Origin: Candidatus Lachnoclostridium pullistercoris | Lineage (GTDB): Bacteria; Bacillota; Clostridia; Lachnospirales; Lachnospiraceae | Direction of reading: 5' to 3' | Length of the DNA: 37,456 bases | NCBI GenBank assembly: GCA_019119775.1 | Contig: DWWL01000008.1 | Span: 1-37,456 of the forward strand | Part shown: piece after piece, positions 17,630 to 26,042 of the stretch | Numbering within the stretch: the stretch's first letter is position 1 | Layout: every line of letters starts with the position of its first letter | Made by a program: the position numbers and the translations under genes | The notes under the pieces: model-generated | Database searches by the model: none | What the model saw: the letters and a program-made list of their open reading frames with translations, nothing else | What the model was told of the DNA's origin: nothing

Positions 17630-18526
17630 CTATACCTCGTAGTTAACCCATTTCTTCTGTCCCCAGAACTGTACCACCGTCACCAGGCCGATGACCGCCA
17701 CCGTCCAGATGACTACTGAGGAGCCCAGTCCCCGGTTGCCGGTGACGAAGGACTCACGGTAGAACAGGTACATCAACGACTGTGCCTTTGTCAGAGCCGG
17801 GTTGGACTCCTCCACCAGCATGTAGATCAGGTCATAGACCTTGATGGACGACATCAGTCTCATGATCATGACCACGAACAGAGTGGGGGAAACCATGGGC
17901 AGCGTAATGTAGAAGAACTGCTGCAGCTTCGTGGCCCCGTCCAGGCTGGCCGCCTCATAATAGGACTTTGAAATGTTCTGAAGACCGGACAGGAGGAGCA
18001 CCGCGTCGTAGCCGATGGCGGACCAGATCGCCACGATGGCGCAGGTCACCATGACCACGTTGGGGTCAGTGATCCAGCTGATGCCGGAGTGAAACAGGCT
18101 GTTGATAATGCCGTACTCCGTGTTGAACATCCACTTCCACACCATGGCCACCGCGGCGGGAGCCACTACCATGGGAAGGAAGAACACGGCGCGGAAAAAG
18201 GTTCTGCCCTTGATCTTCGCGTTCAGCATCACCGCCACCACCAGGGACAGAAACAGTCCCAGCGGCACAGTCAGAATGCAGAAATACAGGGTGTTTAAGT
18301 TCGCTCTCCAGAACTCCGCGCTGGTGAACATCTCCACATAGTTTTCAATTCCCTGCAGTTCAAACAGTCCGAAGGGCTTTGTCTTGGAAAAGCTCATCAC
18401 AATGGTTTCCAGAAACGGGTAAATATTTAACACCAGCAGGCCGATCACCGTGGGAGCCACCATAATGTAGGCCCACTTGCTCTCGGACTTCGCGTGTCTG
18501 CTGGCCTTTCCAGTCACATTTGCCAT
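17630..18526 (-). CDS. sugar ABC transporter permease, MalF type
   Basis: Inner-membrane partner of the MalG-type permease, 298 residues, about six TM segments with a hydrophilic N-terminus. EAA loop SYYEAASLDGATKLQQFFYI near residues 189-208, typical of CUT1 oligosaccharide importers (raffinose, multiple-sugar type). AGGAGG is present before the ATG, and the gene starts 12 bp after the binding-protein stop. Confidence 0.96.
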   Translation of the reverse strand: MANVTGKASRHAKSESKWAYIMVAPTVIGLLVLNIYPFLETIVMSFSKTKPFGLFELQGIENYVEMFTSAEFWRANLNTLYFCILTVPLGLFLSLVVAVMLNAKIKGRTFFRAVFFLPMVVAPAAVAMVWKWMFNTEYGIINSLFHSGISWITDPNVVMVTCAIVAIWSAIGYDAVLLLSGLQNISKSYYEAASLDGATKLQQFFYITLPMVSPTLFVVMIMRLMSSIKVYDLIYMLVEESNPALTKAQSLMYLFYRESFVTGNRGLGSSVVIWTVAVIGLVTVVQFWGQKKWVNYEV

Positions 18527-18538
18527 AATCCCCCTCCT

Positions 18539-19831
18539 TTAATCATCCTCCGCTGCTTCCTTCAAGGCATTCTGCATGGCGTCCATGCCGTCCTCAAAGT
18601 CCATGTCTCCGGAATAAATGCTGAGCAGAATATCCGTCACATCCGGTTTCCACACGGAGCGGTACTTGTTGTTGACTGACTGCACGCTGTAGTCGAACAT
18701 GTCCACGAAGCACTCCACGTTCAGCCGATAGTCAAACTGGTCGAACACGTCGATCCACGTCTGCTCCAGCCCCTCATAGGCCGGGATCGCCGCGCCGGAC
18801 TCGCCCTGGATCCTCTGTCCTTCCTCAGAACCGAAGAAGCGGAGCACATCCTTTACAATGTCCAGGTGCTTGTTCTCCGGAGAGGTGGCGTAGCACAGGC
18901 CGTTGGAGATGGTGGCCCGTCCGTCCCCGCTCACCGGGTCGGGACACTTGGGCAGAACTGCCACATCCCATTTTCCCTGCATATCCGGATAGTTCTGCAT
19001 CTCGGACAGGATGTTCCAGTTTCCTTCCAGGAACATGGATCCCTGCTCGGAGAAGAACGCCGTTCCGGGAGAAGTCTCCGCAAAGTAGTTCTGATCCGGG
19101 CACCAGTCTTCCTTCTGCAGGTCGATGTAGAACTTCATGGCATCCCTGGTGGCCTGGTTGTCAAAACCGCCGGTCACGCCGTCCTCCGCCAGTATGTAGC
19201 CGCCCTTCTGGTAGACAAAGTTCCAGTATCCCAGCTGGTCATCCCCGTAGGCCATGTAGCCGTACTTGCCGGTGGCGTCGTAGATCTTCTGAGACGCCTC
19301 GCACAGATCGTCCCAGGTCCAGGTCTCGTCGGGATAGGATACTCCCGCCGCGTCAAACATTTCCTTGTTGTACACCAGGCCCACAGTGTCTTTGTCCTTC
19401 GGCACTCCGTAATACCGGCCGTCGCTGCCCTGGATGTTCTTTAAGGAAACTTCCGAGAAGTGGTCCTTAAAGTAGTTCGGGTCTGTGTCGTCGTACAGAT
19501 CCGTCAGGTCCGCGATCTTTCCGTAGTCGGCGTACTTTAAGATCTCATTGGTGTGCATCCAGAAAATGTCCGGCATCTGGTTGGAGATGGCCGCCGCCTC
19601 CAGCTTTGTCCAGTACTCACTCCAGCTCGTCACCTGCACCTCGATCTCCACATCCGGATGCTTTGCCGTGTAGGCGTCGCACATGGCCTGCATGCCGTCC
19701 CGCTGGGCCACATCCCAGATCTGGAATGTGAGGTGGGTCTTTCCGTCGGATGACCCGGCTCCGCAGCCCGCCAGCATAACTGCTGCCGCACAGGCAATGG
19801 ACAGCGGAACCAATCGTTTCAGTTTTTTCAC
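18539..19831 (-). CDS. oligosaccharide-binding lipoprotein of an ABC importer
   Basis: Captures sugar outside the membrane and hands it to the permeases. 430 residues with lipobox LAGC (Cys23) and a bilobed SBP type-1 domain (family PF01547-like: LTFQIWDVAQRDGMQAMCDAY, DIFWMHTNEI, YGVPKDKDTVGLVYNKEMFD, LEGNWN, AEDD tail). The start is GTG at 19831 with AGGAGG 7 nt upstream. First gene of the operon, so probably the most highly expressed. Context (GH36 plus a sucrose enzyme) points to raffinose-family oligosaccharides; the ligand is inferred, not seen. Confidence 0.95.
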   Translation of the reverse strand: MKKLKRLVPLSIACAAAVMLAGCGAGSSDGKTHLTFQIWDVAQRDGMQAMCDAYTAKHPDVEIEVQVTSWSEYWTKLEAAAISNQMPDIFWMHTNEILKYADYGKIADLTDLYDDTDPNYFKDHFSEVSLKNIQGSDGRYYGVPKDKDTVGLVYNKEMFDAAGVSYPDETWTWDDLCEASQKIYDATGKYGYMAYGDDQLGYWNFVYQKGGYILAEDGVTGGFDNQATRDAMKFYIDLQKEDWCPDQNYFAETSPGTAFFSEQGSMFLEGNWNILSEMQNYPDMQGKWDVAVLPKCPDPVSGDGRATISNGLCYATSPENKHLDIVKDVLRFFGSEEGQRIQGESGAAIPAYEGLEQTWIDVFDQFDYRLNVECFVDMFDYSVQSVNNKYRSVWKPDVTDILLSIYSGDMDFEDGMDAMQNALKEAAEDD

Positions 19832-19863
19832 ATCTTTCCCTCCTTTTTGTGAATTTATTACAG

Positions 19864-19880
19864 AAACTAAAATTTAGTTT
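19864..19880. promoter_or_regulatory. 17-bp perfect palindrome at the operon start point
   Basis: AAACTAAA-A-TTTAGTTT, 8-bp arms around a single base, at +2 to +18 relative to the predicted start near 19882. It could bind a second regulator or form a 5' hairpin in the transcript. It is unlike the AraC repeat and lacks the central CG of a LacI/CcpA site. Confidence 0.6.
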
Positions 19881-19888
19881 GTAAGATG

Positions 19889-19894
19889 ATTATA
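19889..19894 (-). promoter_or_regulatory. -10 element of the oligosaccharide operon promoter
   Basis: TATAAT on the minus strand with no acceptable -35 at 16-18 bp (TATCAC at that spot). A consensus -10 with a missing -35 fits activation by the divergent AraC protein. Confidence 0.65.
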
Positions 19895-19935
19895 GCAATT
19901 CACTAATGCAAGTGATATGAACAAGAAGAATATTC

Positions 19936-19994
19936 ATATACCAAAATGTAACTTCTGTACATTTTTCGTATAATATGCTATCATTTTGGTATAT
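19936..19994. promoter_or_regulatory. perfect 13-bp inverted repeat, likely AraC-regulator binding sites
   Basis: ATATACCAAAATG at 19936-19948 and its exact complement CATTTTGGTATAT at 19982-19994, 33 bp apart. The left arm is centred about 60 bp upstream of the minus-strand operon start, a typical activator position. The right arm covers the 5' leader of araC, between its -10 and SD. Confidence 0.8.
19947..19974 (+). promoter_or_regulatory. promoter of the araC operon
   Basis: TATAAT at 19969-19974 with a weak TGTAAC -35 (19947-19952, 16-bp spacer). It lies between the two arms of the inverted repeat, so AraC could loop over or block it. Confidence 0.6.
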
Positions 19995-20004
19995 AGGAGG
20001 GACT

Positions 20005-20901
20005 ATGGAAAAGAATTATAAATTTGGAGTTTTTCAAAATGACAAGAATATTGACCTGACAATCTTTCAGTACGGCTGGGAGCGGTGCGCTCCCCTTCAC
20101 TCCTACGGTCCGGCCAAGAGAAACCACTATCTGTTTCACTTTATCTTCTCGGGGAAGGGCTACTTAAGCTCCAACGACTCTTCCGGCACCACCCACCTGC
20201 ACCGTCTGGAAGCCTGCCAGGGCTTTCTCATCTGTCCGGAGCAGGTCAACACCTACTACGCGGACGAGCATCTGCCCTGGGAGTACGCCTGGGTGGAATT
20301 TGACGGGGTCAAGGCCATGGAATTTCTGGAAATGGCCGGCTTAAGCTATGACAATCCCGTGTACCGCTTAAAAAAGCGGGAGTACGCCCCCCTGATCCGG
20401 GACGAGCTCATGACCATCATCGACAACACCGGCCAGTCTCCCATTTTTCAGATCGGCCACCTGTACCTGTTTTTCGACTGCCTGATCCGCTGCTCCGCCC
20501 AGGCCAAGACCACGCCTGCGGGAAAGATGAAGGACTTCTATATAAAAGAAGCCATCTCCTTCATCGAGCAGAACTACAGCCGCCCCATCTCGGTGGAGGA
20601 CGTGGCCGCCTTCTGCAACCTGAACCGGAATTATCTGGGCAAGCTGTTCCGGGAGGGAACTAACCAGACCCTACAGCATTTTCTCATGTACTACCGCATG
20701 AACCGGGCGGCAGAGCTTTTGAAGTTTTCCGACATGAGCATCAGCGAAATCGGCAAAATGTGCGGCTATCCCAATCAGCTTCATTTTTCCAGAGCATACA
20801 AGACGATCTTCGGCCTTTCCCCCGGCCGCTGGCGGGACCAGAACCGCACCCTGCCCCGTCTGGGAAAACAGCCGGAGAACCCATCAGAAAGGAGCAAATG
20901 A
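20005..20901 (+). CDS. AraC-family transcriptional regulator
   Basis: 298 residues from ATG 20005 (AGGAGG 5-6 nt upstream). N-terminal cupin-like sugar-sensing domain (about 20-110, HYLFHFIFSGKGYL, FLICPEQVNTYYADE, WEYAWVEFDG) and a C-terminal double helix-turn-helix (about 178-277; ISVEDVAAFCNLNRNYLGKLF and SISEIGKMCGYPNQLHFSRAY, then the FGLSPGRWR signature). Closest in layout to MsmR/RafR-type activators of oligosaccharide operons. Divergent from the import operon, with its likely sites in the intergenic repeat. It ends 1 bp before the next gene. Confidence 0.95.
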   Translation: MEKNYKFGVFQNDKNIDLTIFQYGWERCAPLHSYGPAKRNHYLFHFIFSGKGYLSSNDSSGTTHLHRLEACQGFLICPEQVNTYYADEHLPWEYAWVEFDGVKAMEFLEMAGLSYDNPVYRLKKREYAPLIRDELMTIIDNTGQSPIFQIGHLYLFFDCLIRCSAQAKTTPAGKMKDFYIKEAISFIEQNYSRPISVEDVAAFCNLNRNYLGKLFREGTNQTLQHFLMYYRMNRAAELLKFSDMSISEIGKMCGYPNQLHFSRAYKTIFGLSPGRWRDQNRTLPRLGKQPENPSERSK

Positions 20902-20902
20902 C

Positions 20903-22834
20903 ATGGCTGCAGCAGAATACTCCAAGGCGCGGAAGCTGGCGCAGAAAGCCTACCGCCAGGACTTAATTGCCGGGAAGAACCCCTATCTTCAGGTTCTGGA
21001 TGAGCTTCTTCCCATGGCGGAAACCGTGGGCGAGAGCGATCTGGGGCTGGTGGAGATCCCTCTGTCCCGGGTCGTGGGCACAAAGACTGCCGGGCGGACC
21101 AGGGCCTTTGCCGGCAACTTCATGCCCCTGCTCCCGGAGACCTCTGAATTTGCCGACAAATGGTCCTCCTTATATCTCTCCCACATCTCCGAGGGCATAA
21201 GGGAACCGGTGATCGCCTGCGAATTTATGAACTTCTACTATATTATAGAGGGAAACAAGCGGGTCAGCGTGCTGAAATACTCCGGCGCCGTCTCCGTCTC
21301 CGGCTACGTCACCCGCATCATCCCCGCCCCCTCGGACCAGCCGGAAGTGAAGATCTACTATGAATACATGGATTTTTACCGGGTATCCGGCATCAACACC
21401 ATCTATTTTTCAAAGGAAGGGGGCTTTCCCAGGCTCCTGCGGCTTCTGGGAAAGGACGCCTCCTCCCCCTGGTCTGACGAGGACAAAAGCCGTTTTTCCT
21501 CCGCTTTCCTGCGGTTTTCTGAGATTTTCCGGGAAAAAGGCGGGGAGAAACTCTCTTCCACCCCGGGAGACTGTTTTCTGCTGTACTTAAACGTCTACGG
21601 CTGGGAGGGAATGCTGGACAAATCCATGGACCAGCTCCGCAGAGAGATCACCCTGCTCTGGCCGGACCTGGAATCTCTCTCATCCGGCGGAACGGTCCGA
21701 CTGGTTACCCGCCCGGAGGAGAAAAAGGCCAACACGGCGGCCATCATCCAGAAGCTCATCCCTGCCGCCAGGCCCAGGCTCAAGGTGGGATTTGTCCACC
21801 ACGGCACCATCCACACCTCCGGCTGGACCTACGCCCACGATCTGGGGCGGCTGTATCTGGAGGACCGCATGGGCAGCTCCATCACCACCGCCGTGTACGA
21901 CGGAGCCGGTTCCAAAGAAGACTCCATGAAAGCCATCGAGCAGGCCGTCTCCGACGGCTGCCAGGTGATTTTCACCACCTCCCCCAGGTTTTTGGACTCC
22001 AGCATCCGGGCCTGCATCCGCTTTCCCGGAACCAAGATCTTAAACTGCTCCCTCAACACCTACAGCGGCCATCTGCGCACCTACTACGGCCGTCTCTACG
22101 AGGCCAAATTCCTGGTGGGAATGCTGGCGGGCATCCTGTCCAAAGACGGGCGCATCGGATACATCGCCGATTTTCCCATCTTCGGGACCGCAGCCGCCGT
22201 CAACGCCTTCGCCCTGGGCGTGCAGATGGTCTGTCCGGAGGCGAAAGTGATCCTGGACTGGTCGTCCCTGCAGGACAGCAGCTGTGAAAAACGGCTGGCA
22301 GACCAGGGCGTGTCCCTGATCTCCGGTCCTGAGATGCTGGCCCCCTCCTCCTCTCCCCGGCCTTACGGCCTGTACCGGCCGCAGGAACAGGGAGGCGTGA
22401 GCCTGGCCTCCTCCATCTGGCACTGGGGCAAATTCTATCACCGGATCCTGCAGACGATCTTAAACGGCAACTGGAGCCGTTCCGCCTATGAGTTCTCCGG
22501 AGATTCCATCAACTACTGGTGGGGCATCTCCTCCGGCATCATCGACGTGATCACCTCCAAAACCATCCCGCCCCGCTCCCTCCAGCTGATGGAGCTGGTA
22601 AAGGGCCAGATCGTCAGCGGCAATTTCCAGATCTTCTCCGGGGATGTGAGGGATCAGGCCGGGAACTTAAAAACTCCCGGCGGCTCCTCTCTCACCCCCG
22701 CCCAGATCGTGCGCATGGACTGGCTGGTTTCCAATGTGGAAGGCCGCATTCCCCGGCCGGAAGAACTGAACGAGGAAGCTGCGGGGATGATGGAGACTCA
22801 GGGCTTCTTTATGGGAAAGGATGGTCTGACATGA
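20903..22834 (+). CDS. cytoplasmic BMP/PnrA-like binding protein with ParB-like N-terminal segment
   Basis: 643 residues, function unknown. Residues about 45-140 resemble the ParB/sulfiredoxin-like fold: IPLSRVVGTKTAGRTRAFAGN, REPVIACEFMNFYYIIEGNKR (Gly-Asn-Lys-Arg at 117-120) and a following strand. Residues about 292-585 are a BMP-family (PnrA-type) bilobed ligand-binding domain: KVGFVHHGTIHTSGWTYAHD, QVIFTTSPRF, YYGRLYEAKFLVGMLAG, GRIGYIADFPIFGT, NAFALGVQ. PnrA homologues are exported nucleoside-binding lipoproteins, but this one has no signal peptide or lipobox. SD AAAGGAG is 8 nt before the ATG. It is coupled to araC upstream and to a phosphoesterase downstream (ATGA overlap). Probably an intracellular sensor; no ligand is claimed. 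Confidence 0.85.
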   Translation: MAAAEYSKARKLAQKAYRQDLIAGKNPYLQVLDELLPMAETVGESDLGLVEIPLSRVVGTKTAGRTRAFAGNFMPLLPETSEFADKWSSLYLSHISEGIREPVIACEFMNFYYIIEGNKRVSVLKYSGAVSVSGYVTRIIPAPSDQPEVKIYYEYMDFYRVSGINTIYFSKEGGFPRLLRLLGKDASSPWSDEDKSRFSSAFLRFSEIFREKGGEKLSSTPGDCFLLYLNVYGWEGMLDKSMDQLRREITLLWPDLESLSSGGTVRLVTRPEEKKANTAAIIQKLIPAARPRLKVGFVHHGTIHTSGWTYAHDLGRLYLEDRMGSSITTAVYDGAGSKEDSMKAIEQAVSDGCQVIFTTSPRFLDSSIRACIRFPGTKILNCSLNTYSGHLRTYYGRLYEAKFLVGMLAGILSKDGRIGYIADFPIFGTAAAVNAFALGVQMVCPEAKVILDWSSLQDSSCEKRLADQGVSLISGPEMLAPSSSPRPYGLYRPQEQGGVSLASSIWHWGKFYHRILQTILNGNWSRSAYEFSGDSINYWWGISSGIIDVITSKTIPPRSLQLMELVKGQIVSGNFQIFSGDVRDQAGNLKTPGGSSLTPAQIVRMDWLVSNVEGRIPRPEELNEEAAGMMETQGFFMGKDGLT

Positions 22835-23430
22835 AAATCCTGGCAATCGCGGACGTAGAGTCCAAAGCCCTGTGGGACTACTACCATCCGGACCGGCTGA
22901 AAGATGTGGACGTGATCATCTCCTGCGGAGACTTGGATCCCCATTACCTGTCCTTTCTGGCCACCTTCTTCTCCGGCCCGGTGCTCTACGTCCACGGCAA
23001 CCACGACGGCAGCTACGAGAAAACGCCTCCGGAAGGGTGTATTTCCATCGAGGACCGGATCTATGAATACGGCGGGGTCCGCTTCCTGGGGCTGGGCGGC
23101 TCCGTGCGCTACAAGCCCGGCTCCCATCAGTACACTCAGATGGAGATGAACCTGCGGATCATCCGCCTCTGGTTCCAGTTAAAGATCCACCGGGGATTTG
23201 ACGTGCTGGTGACTCACGCCCCCGCCTACGGGCTGGGGGACGGGGCCGACCTGCCCCACGAGGGATTTAAGGGGTTCCGGACTCTGATGGAAGCCTACCG
23301 GCCTCCCTTCTTCGTCCACGGCCACGTTCATCTCTCCTACGACCCGCTGGCAAAAAGGATCCTGCGCTACCACGATACCACCATCATCAATGCCTACGAG
23401 AAATATCTGTTTGAGGTGAAGACGCCCTAG
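22831..23430 (+). CDS. metallophosphoesterase of the calcineurin-like superfamily
   Basis: 199 residues, cytoplasmic. Motifs: D8 in IADVES (motif I, where the usual Asp-x-His histidine is Glu10), GDLD (33-36), GNHD (56-59), THAP (128-131), GHVH (164-167). Apart from motif I the metal and catalytic residues are present, so it is likely an active phosphomonoesterase or phosphodiesterase, perhaps on a cyclic nucleotide or similar small phosphate ester; the substrate is not predictable. The ATG overlaps the previous stop (ATGA), so synthesis is coupled to the BMP/ParB-like protein, which suggests a two-protein unit. Confidence 0.92.
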   Translation: MKILAIADVESKALWDYYHPDRLKDVDVIISCGDLDPHYLSFLATFFSGPVLYVHGNHDGSYEKTPPEGCISIEDRIYEYGGVRFLGLGGSVRYKPGSHQYTQMEMNLRIIRLWFQLKIHRGFDVLVTHAPAYGLGDGADLPHEGFKGFRTLMEAYRPPFFVHGHVHLSYDPLAKRILRYHDTTIINAYEKYLFEVKTP

Positions 23431-23464
23431 GCAGCCGCCTGAAAAATGAAGTTTCCTGTTCAGC

Positions 23465-23520
23465 AAAAAACGGCCCCGCCGGTCTGGTGTGATTTCCAGA
23501 CCGGCGGGGCCGTTATCCGT
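23465..23520. terminator. bidirectional intrinsic terminator between the phosphoesterase and feoB
   Basis: Perfect 19-bp arms at 23469-23487 and 23496-23514 (AACGGCCCCGCCGGTCTGG and complement), 8-nt loop. Six T on the minus strand; T-rich tract (TTCTTTTC) a little downstream on the plus strand. Serves convergent genes. Confidence 0.93.
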
Positions 23521-23545
23521 TCTTTTCTATTTTTCAGAGAAATTC

Positions 23546-25738
23546 CTACATGGCCACAGATCTTCTCACTGCCACCCGCCTGCTTTTGTTGGGATCGGGG
23601 CGGAGCAGCATCCAGAGCATGCCTATGAGCACCAGGAGAGCGGCTGCCGTTCCCAGAGTAAAGGCTCCTCCCATGAGCAAAGTGCCCAGCTGATAGATCA
23701 TCAGGCTCACCAGGTAAGCGAAAACATTCTGGAAGATAATGGCAAACCAGAACCATTTTCTGGACTGCATCTGCTGAGCCATGGTGGCGATTGCTGCCAG
23801 GCAGGGGGAGTTTAACATGTTGAACACCAAGAAGGACACAGCTGCCGGCACACTCGGGAACCAGGAGCGGATCGCCGCCGCAACGGTGGGCGCGTCCTCA
23901 GACGCTTCCCCGGCCACTCCGGCCAGGATTCCAATAGTAGTGACAATATTTTCCTTCGCGCTGAATCCTGAGATGGAAGCTGCCACCGGGGCAAAACCGT
24001 ACTCGCCCGTTCCCCAGCCCAGGGGATGGAAGAGAGGCGCGATCACGCCGCCTATAATGCCCATCAGACTGTCTGCGCTGTCCTCCACCATGCCGAAGCC
24101 CTCAGCGGTAAATCCGAAAGTGGACAATACCCACATCACCACGCAGGCTAAAAACAGGATAGTGCCCGCCTTTTTGATAAAGCTGAACAGCCTCTCCCAC
24201 ACGTGGATGGCCACGGTCCGCAGGGAGGGAATGTGGTAAGCCGGAAGCTCCATGACGAAGGGAGCTGCCTCTCCGGCGAAGGGCTTCGTCTTCTTCAGCA
24301 TGATGGCCGAAATCAGCACCGCCGCAACGCCGATCACGTACATGATAAAGGCCCAGGACCCGGCGTCAGAGTAATTTCCTGTGGCCCAGCCGGTGATCAG
24401 TCCGCCCATGAGGGCGATTACCGGGAGCTTTGCGCCGCAGGGGACGAAGGTAGCCGTCATAATGGTCAGCCGCCTGTCATTGTCGTTTTCAATGGTTCTG
24501 GACGCCATGATCCCGGGGATCCCGCATCCGGAGGAGATGAGCAGCGGGATGAAAGATTTTCCCGACAGCCCGAAATGGCGGAACACGCGGTCCATCACAA
24601 AGGCAATGCGGACCATATACCCGCAGTCTTCCAGAATGGACAGGAAGATAAAGAGGATCGCCATCTGGGGCAGGAAGCCGAACACAGCTCCAAGACCGCC
24701 GATGATGCCGTCCACCAGCAGGCCGGTAGTCAGCTCTCCCGCTCCGGCCGCGGCCAGCGCGGCGGATGCCGCCTCCTGGATCCCGGCCACAAAGCTGTCA
24801 TTGGCCCAGTCCGTTCCCATAGTTCCCACTGTGGACACAGACACGTAGTAGACCAGCCACATAACCAGGGCAAAGATCGGCAGGCCCAGAATCCGGTTCG
24901 TCACGATCTGGTCGATCCGGTCGGAGACAGACATCTTTTTCCCGGCTTTCCTCACCGTATTCTTCACCAGTTTGGTGATGTACTCGTACCGCTCATTGGT
25001 GATGATGCTCTCCGTATCGTCATCATGGGCTTTTTCAAGTTCTTTGATCCGGCTCTCCACCGCGCTTTTTGCCCCGGCGGGAAGCGCCAGCTGTCCGTTT
25101 ACTTTCTCATCCTTTTCCAAGAGCTTGATGGCGTACCACCGTCTCTGGACTGGGGAAATGTCTTCCGGCAAAAGACGCTCCGTCTCAATCACCGCCTGCT
25201 CCACATCGGCCGCAAAGATCGGCTGCGGAATCATCTCTTTCTTTGTCTTTGCCAGGCTGACTGCTTTCTCCACCACTTCTTTTAAGCCGGTGCGCTTAAG
25301 GGCGGAAGTCTCCACGATCTCGCAGCCCAAAGCCGCTCCCAGTCTTCCCGTGTCGATGCGGTCGCCTGTTTTCTTCAGCAGATCGCTCATGTTCAGGGCG
25401 ATGACCACGGGGATTCCCACCTCCAGCACCTGGGTGGTCAGATACAGGTTTCTCTCAATGTTGGTGGCATCCACCAGATTGATCACCGCATCCGGTCTCT
25501 CCTTCAGCAGATAATCCCTGCTGACCACTTCCTCCAGCGTATAGGGGGACAGGGAATAAATTCCCGGCAGGTCGGTGATGATGATCTCCTCCCCTTTGGA
25601 ATCCTTCCACTTTCCTTCCTTCTTTTCCACCGTAACGCCGGGCCAGTTGCCCACGTACTGATTTGCTCCCGTCAGAGCGTTGAACATGGTCGTCTTCCCG
25701 CAGTTTGGGTTGCCGACCAGCGCAATTCTGATAGCCAT
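23546..25738 (-). CDS. feoB: ferrous iron transporter FeoB
   Basis: Fe(II) importer of the cytoplasmic membrane, 730 residues. N-terminal G domain with G1 GNPNCGKT (9-16), G3 DLPG (56-59) and G4 NMSD, a helical GDI-like spacer, then two gate domains with about 8-10 TM segments including SGCGIPGIMASRTI and FVPCGAKLPVIAL (Cys-containing metal path). SD GGAGGAG is present. The C-terminus ends in a basic cytoplasmic tail (RRVAVRRSVAM). It is the last gene of feoA-feoA-feoB, under a Fur-like box. Confidence 0.98.
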   Translation of the reverse strand: MAIRIALVGNPNCGKTTMFNALTGANQYVGNWPGVTVEKKEGKWKDSKGEEIIITDLPGIYSLSPYTLEEVVSRDYLLKERPDAVINLVDATNIERNLYLTTQVLEVGIPVVIALNMSDLLKKTGDRIDTGRLGAALGCEIVETSALKRTGLKEVVEKAVSLAKTKKEMIPQPIFAADVEQAVIETERLLPEDISPVQRRWYAIKLLEKDEKVNGQLALPAGAKSAVESRIKELEKAHDDDTESIITNERYEYITKLVKNTVRKAGKKMSVSDRIDQIVTNRILGLPIFALVMWLVYYVSVSTVGTMGTDWANDSFVAGIQEAASAALAAAGAGELTTGLLVDGIIGGLGAVFGFLPQMAILFIFLSILEDCGYMVRIAFVMDRVFRHFGLSGKSFIPLLISSGCGIPGIMASRTIENDNDRRLTIMTATFVPCGAKLPVIALMGGLITGWATGNYSDAGSWAFIMYVIGVAAVLISAIMLKKTKPFAGEAAPFVMELPAYHIPSLRTVAIHVWERLFSFIKKAGTILFLACVVMWVLSTFGFTAEGFGMVEDSADSLMGIIGGVIAPLFHPLGWGTGEYGFAPVAASISGFSAKENIVTTIGILAGVAGEASEDAPTVAAAIRSWFPSVPAAVSFLVFNMLNSPCLAAIATMAQQMQSRKWFWFAIIFQNVFAYLVSLMIYQLGTLLMGGAFTLGTAAALLVLIGMLWMLLRPDPNKSRRVAVRRSVAM

Positions 25739-25764
25739 TTTCCTCTCCTCCCTTTTGTCAAAAC

Positions 25765-25992
25765 CTACTCTTCCACCAGGATGCTCTCCGCATCCGCCTT
25801 CCGCAGGGACAGTTCATACCCGCGGATGGTGATCTCCACCGGGTCCCCGAGAGGCGCCACCTTCCGCACATAGATCCTGCTGCCTCTGGTGATGCCCATA
25901 TCCATGATGCGGCGCTTAAACGCTCCTTCGCCGGTCAGTTTTGCCACTGTCACCGTCTTTCCAACAGCTACGTCACGCAATGCTTTCTGCAT
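25765..25992 (-). CDS. feoA: FeoA-type protein (second)
   Basis: Small cytoplasmic SH3-like protein thought to modulate FeoB. 75 residues from ATG 25992 (AAGGAG 9 nt upstream); an in-frame extension to 26031 has no support. Contains the family pattern GKTVTVAKLTGEGAFKRRIM then DMGITRGSRI and PLGDPVEITIRGYELSLR. Lies 26 bp upstream of feoB. Confidence 0.93.
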   Translation of the reverse strand: MQKALRDVAVGKTVTVAKLTGEGAFKRRIMDMGITRGSRIYVRKVAPLGDPVEITIRGYELSLRKADAESILVEE

Positions 25993-26042
25993 AACCTTTT
26001 TCTCCTTTCTCCCGCTGCAGGCTGCTGTCACCGCCTGCCGGG

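Noticed and set aside
22519-22830. In-frame N-terminal extension of the metallophosphoesterase
   Set aside because: It overlaps the BMP-like gene in another frame and lacks motifs; the ATG at 22831 with ATGA coupling begins exactly at the family N-terminus.
24203-25285. 360-codon plus-strand reading frame opposite feoB
   Set aside because: It is exactly antisense to a complete FeoB with all motifs; its translation is His/Gly/Arg-rich and matches no fold.
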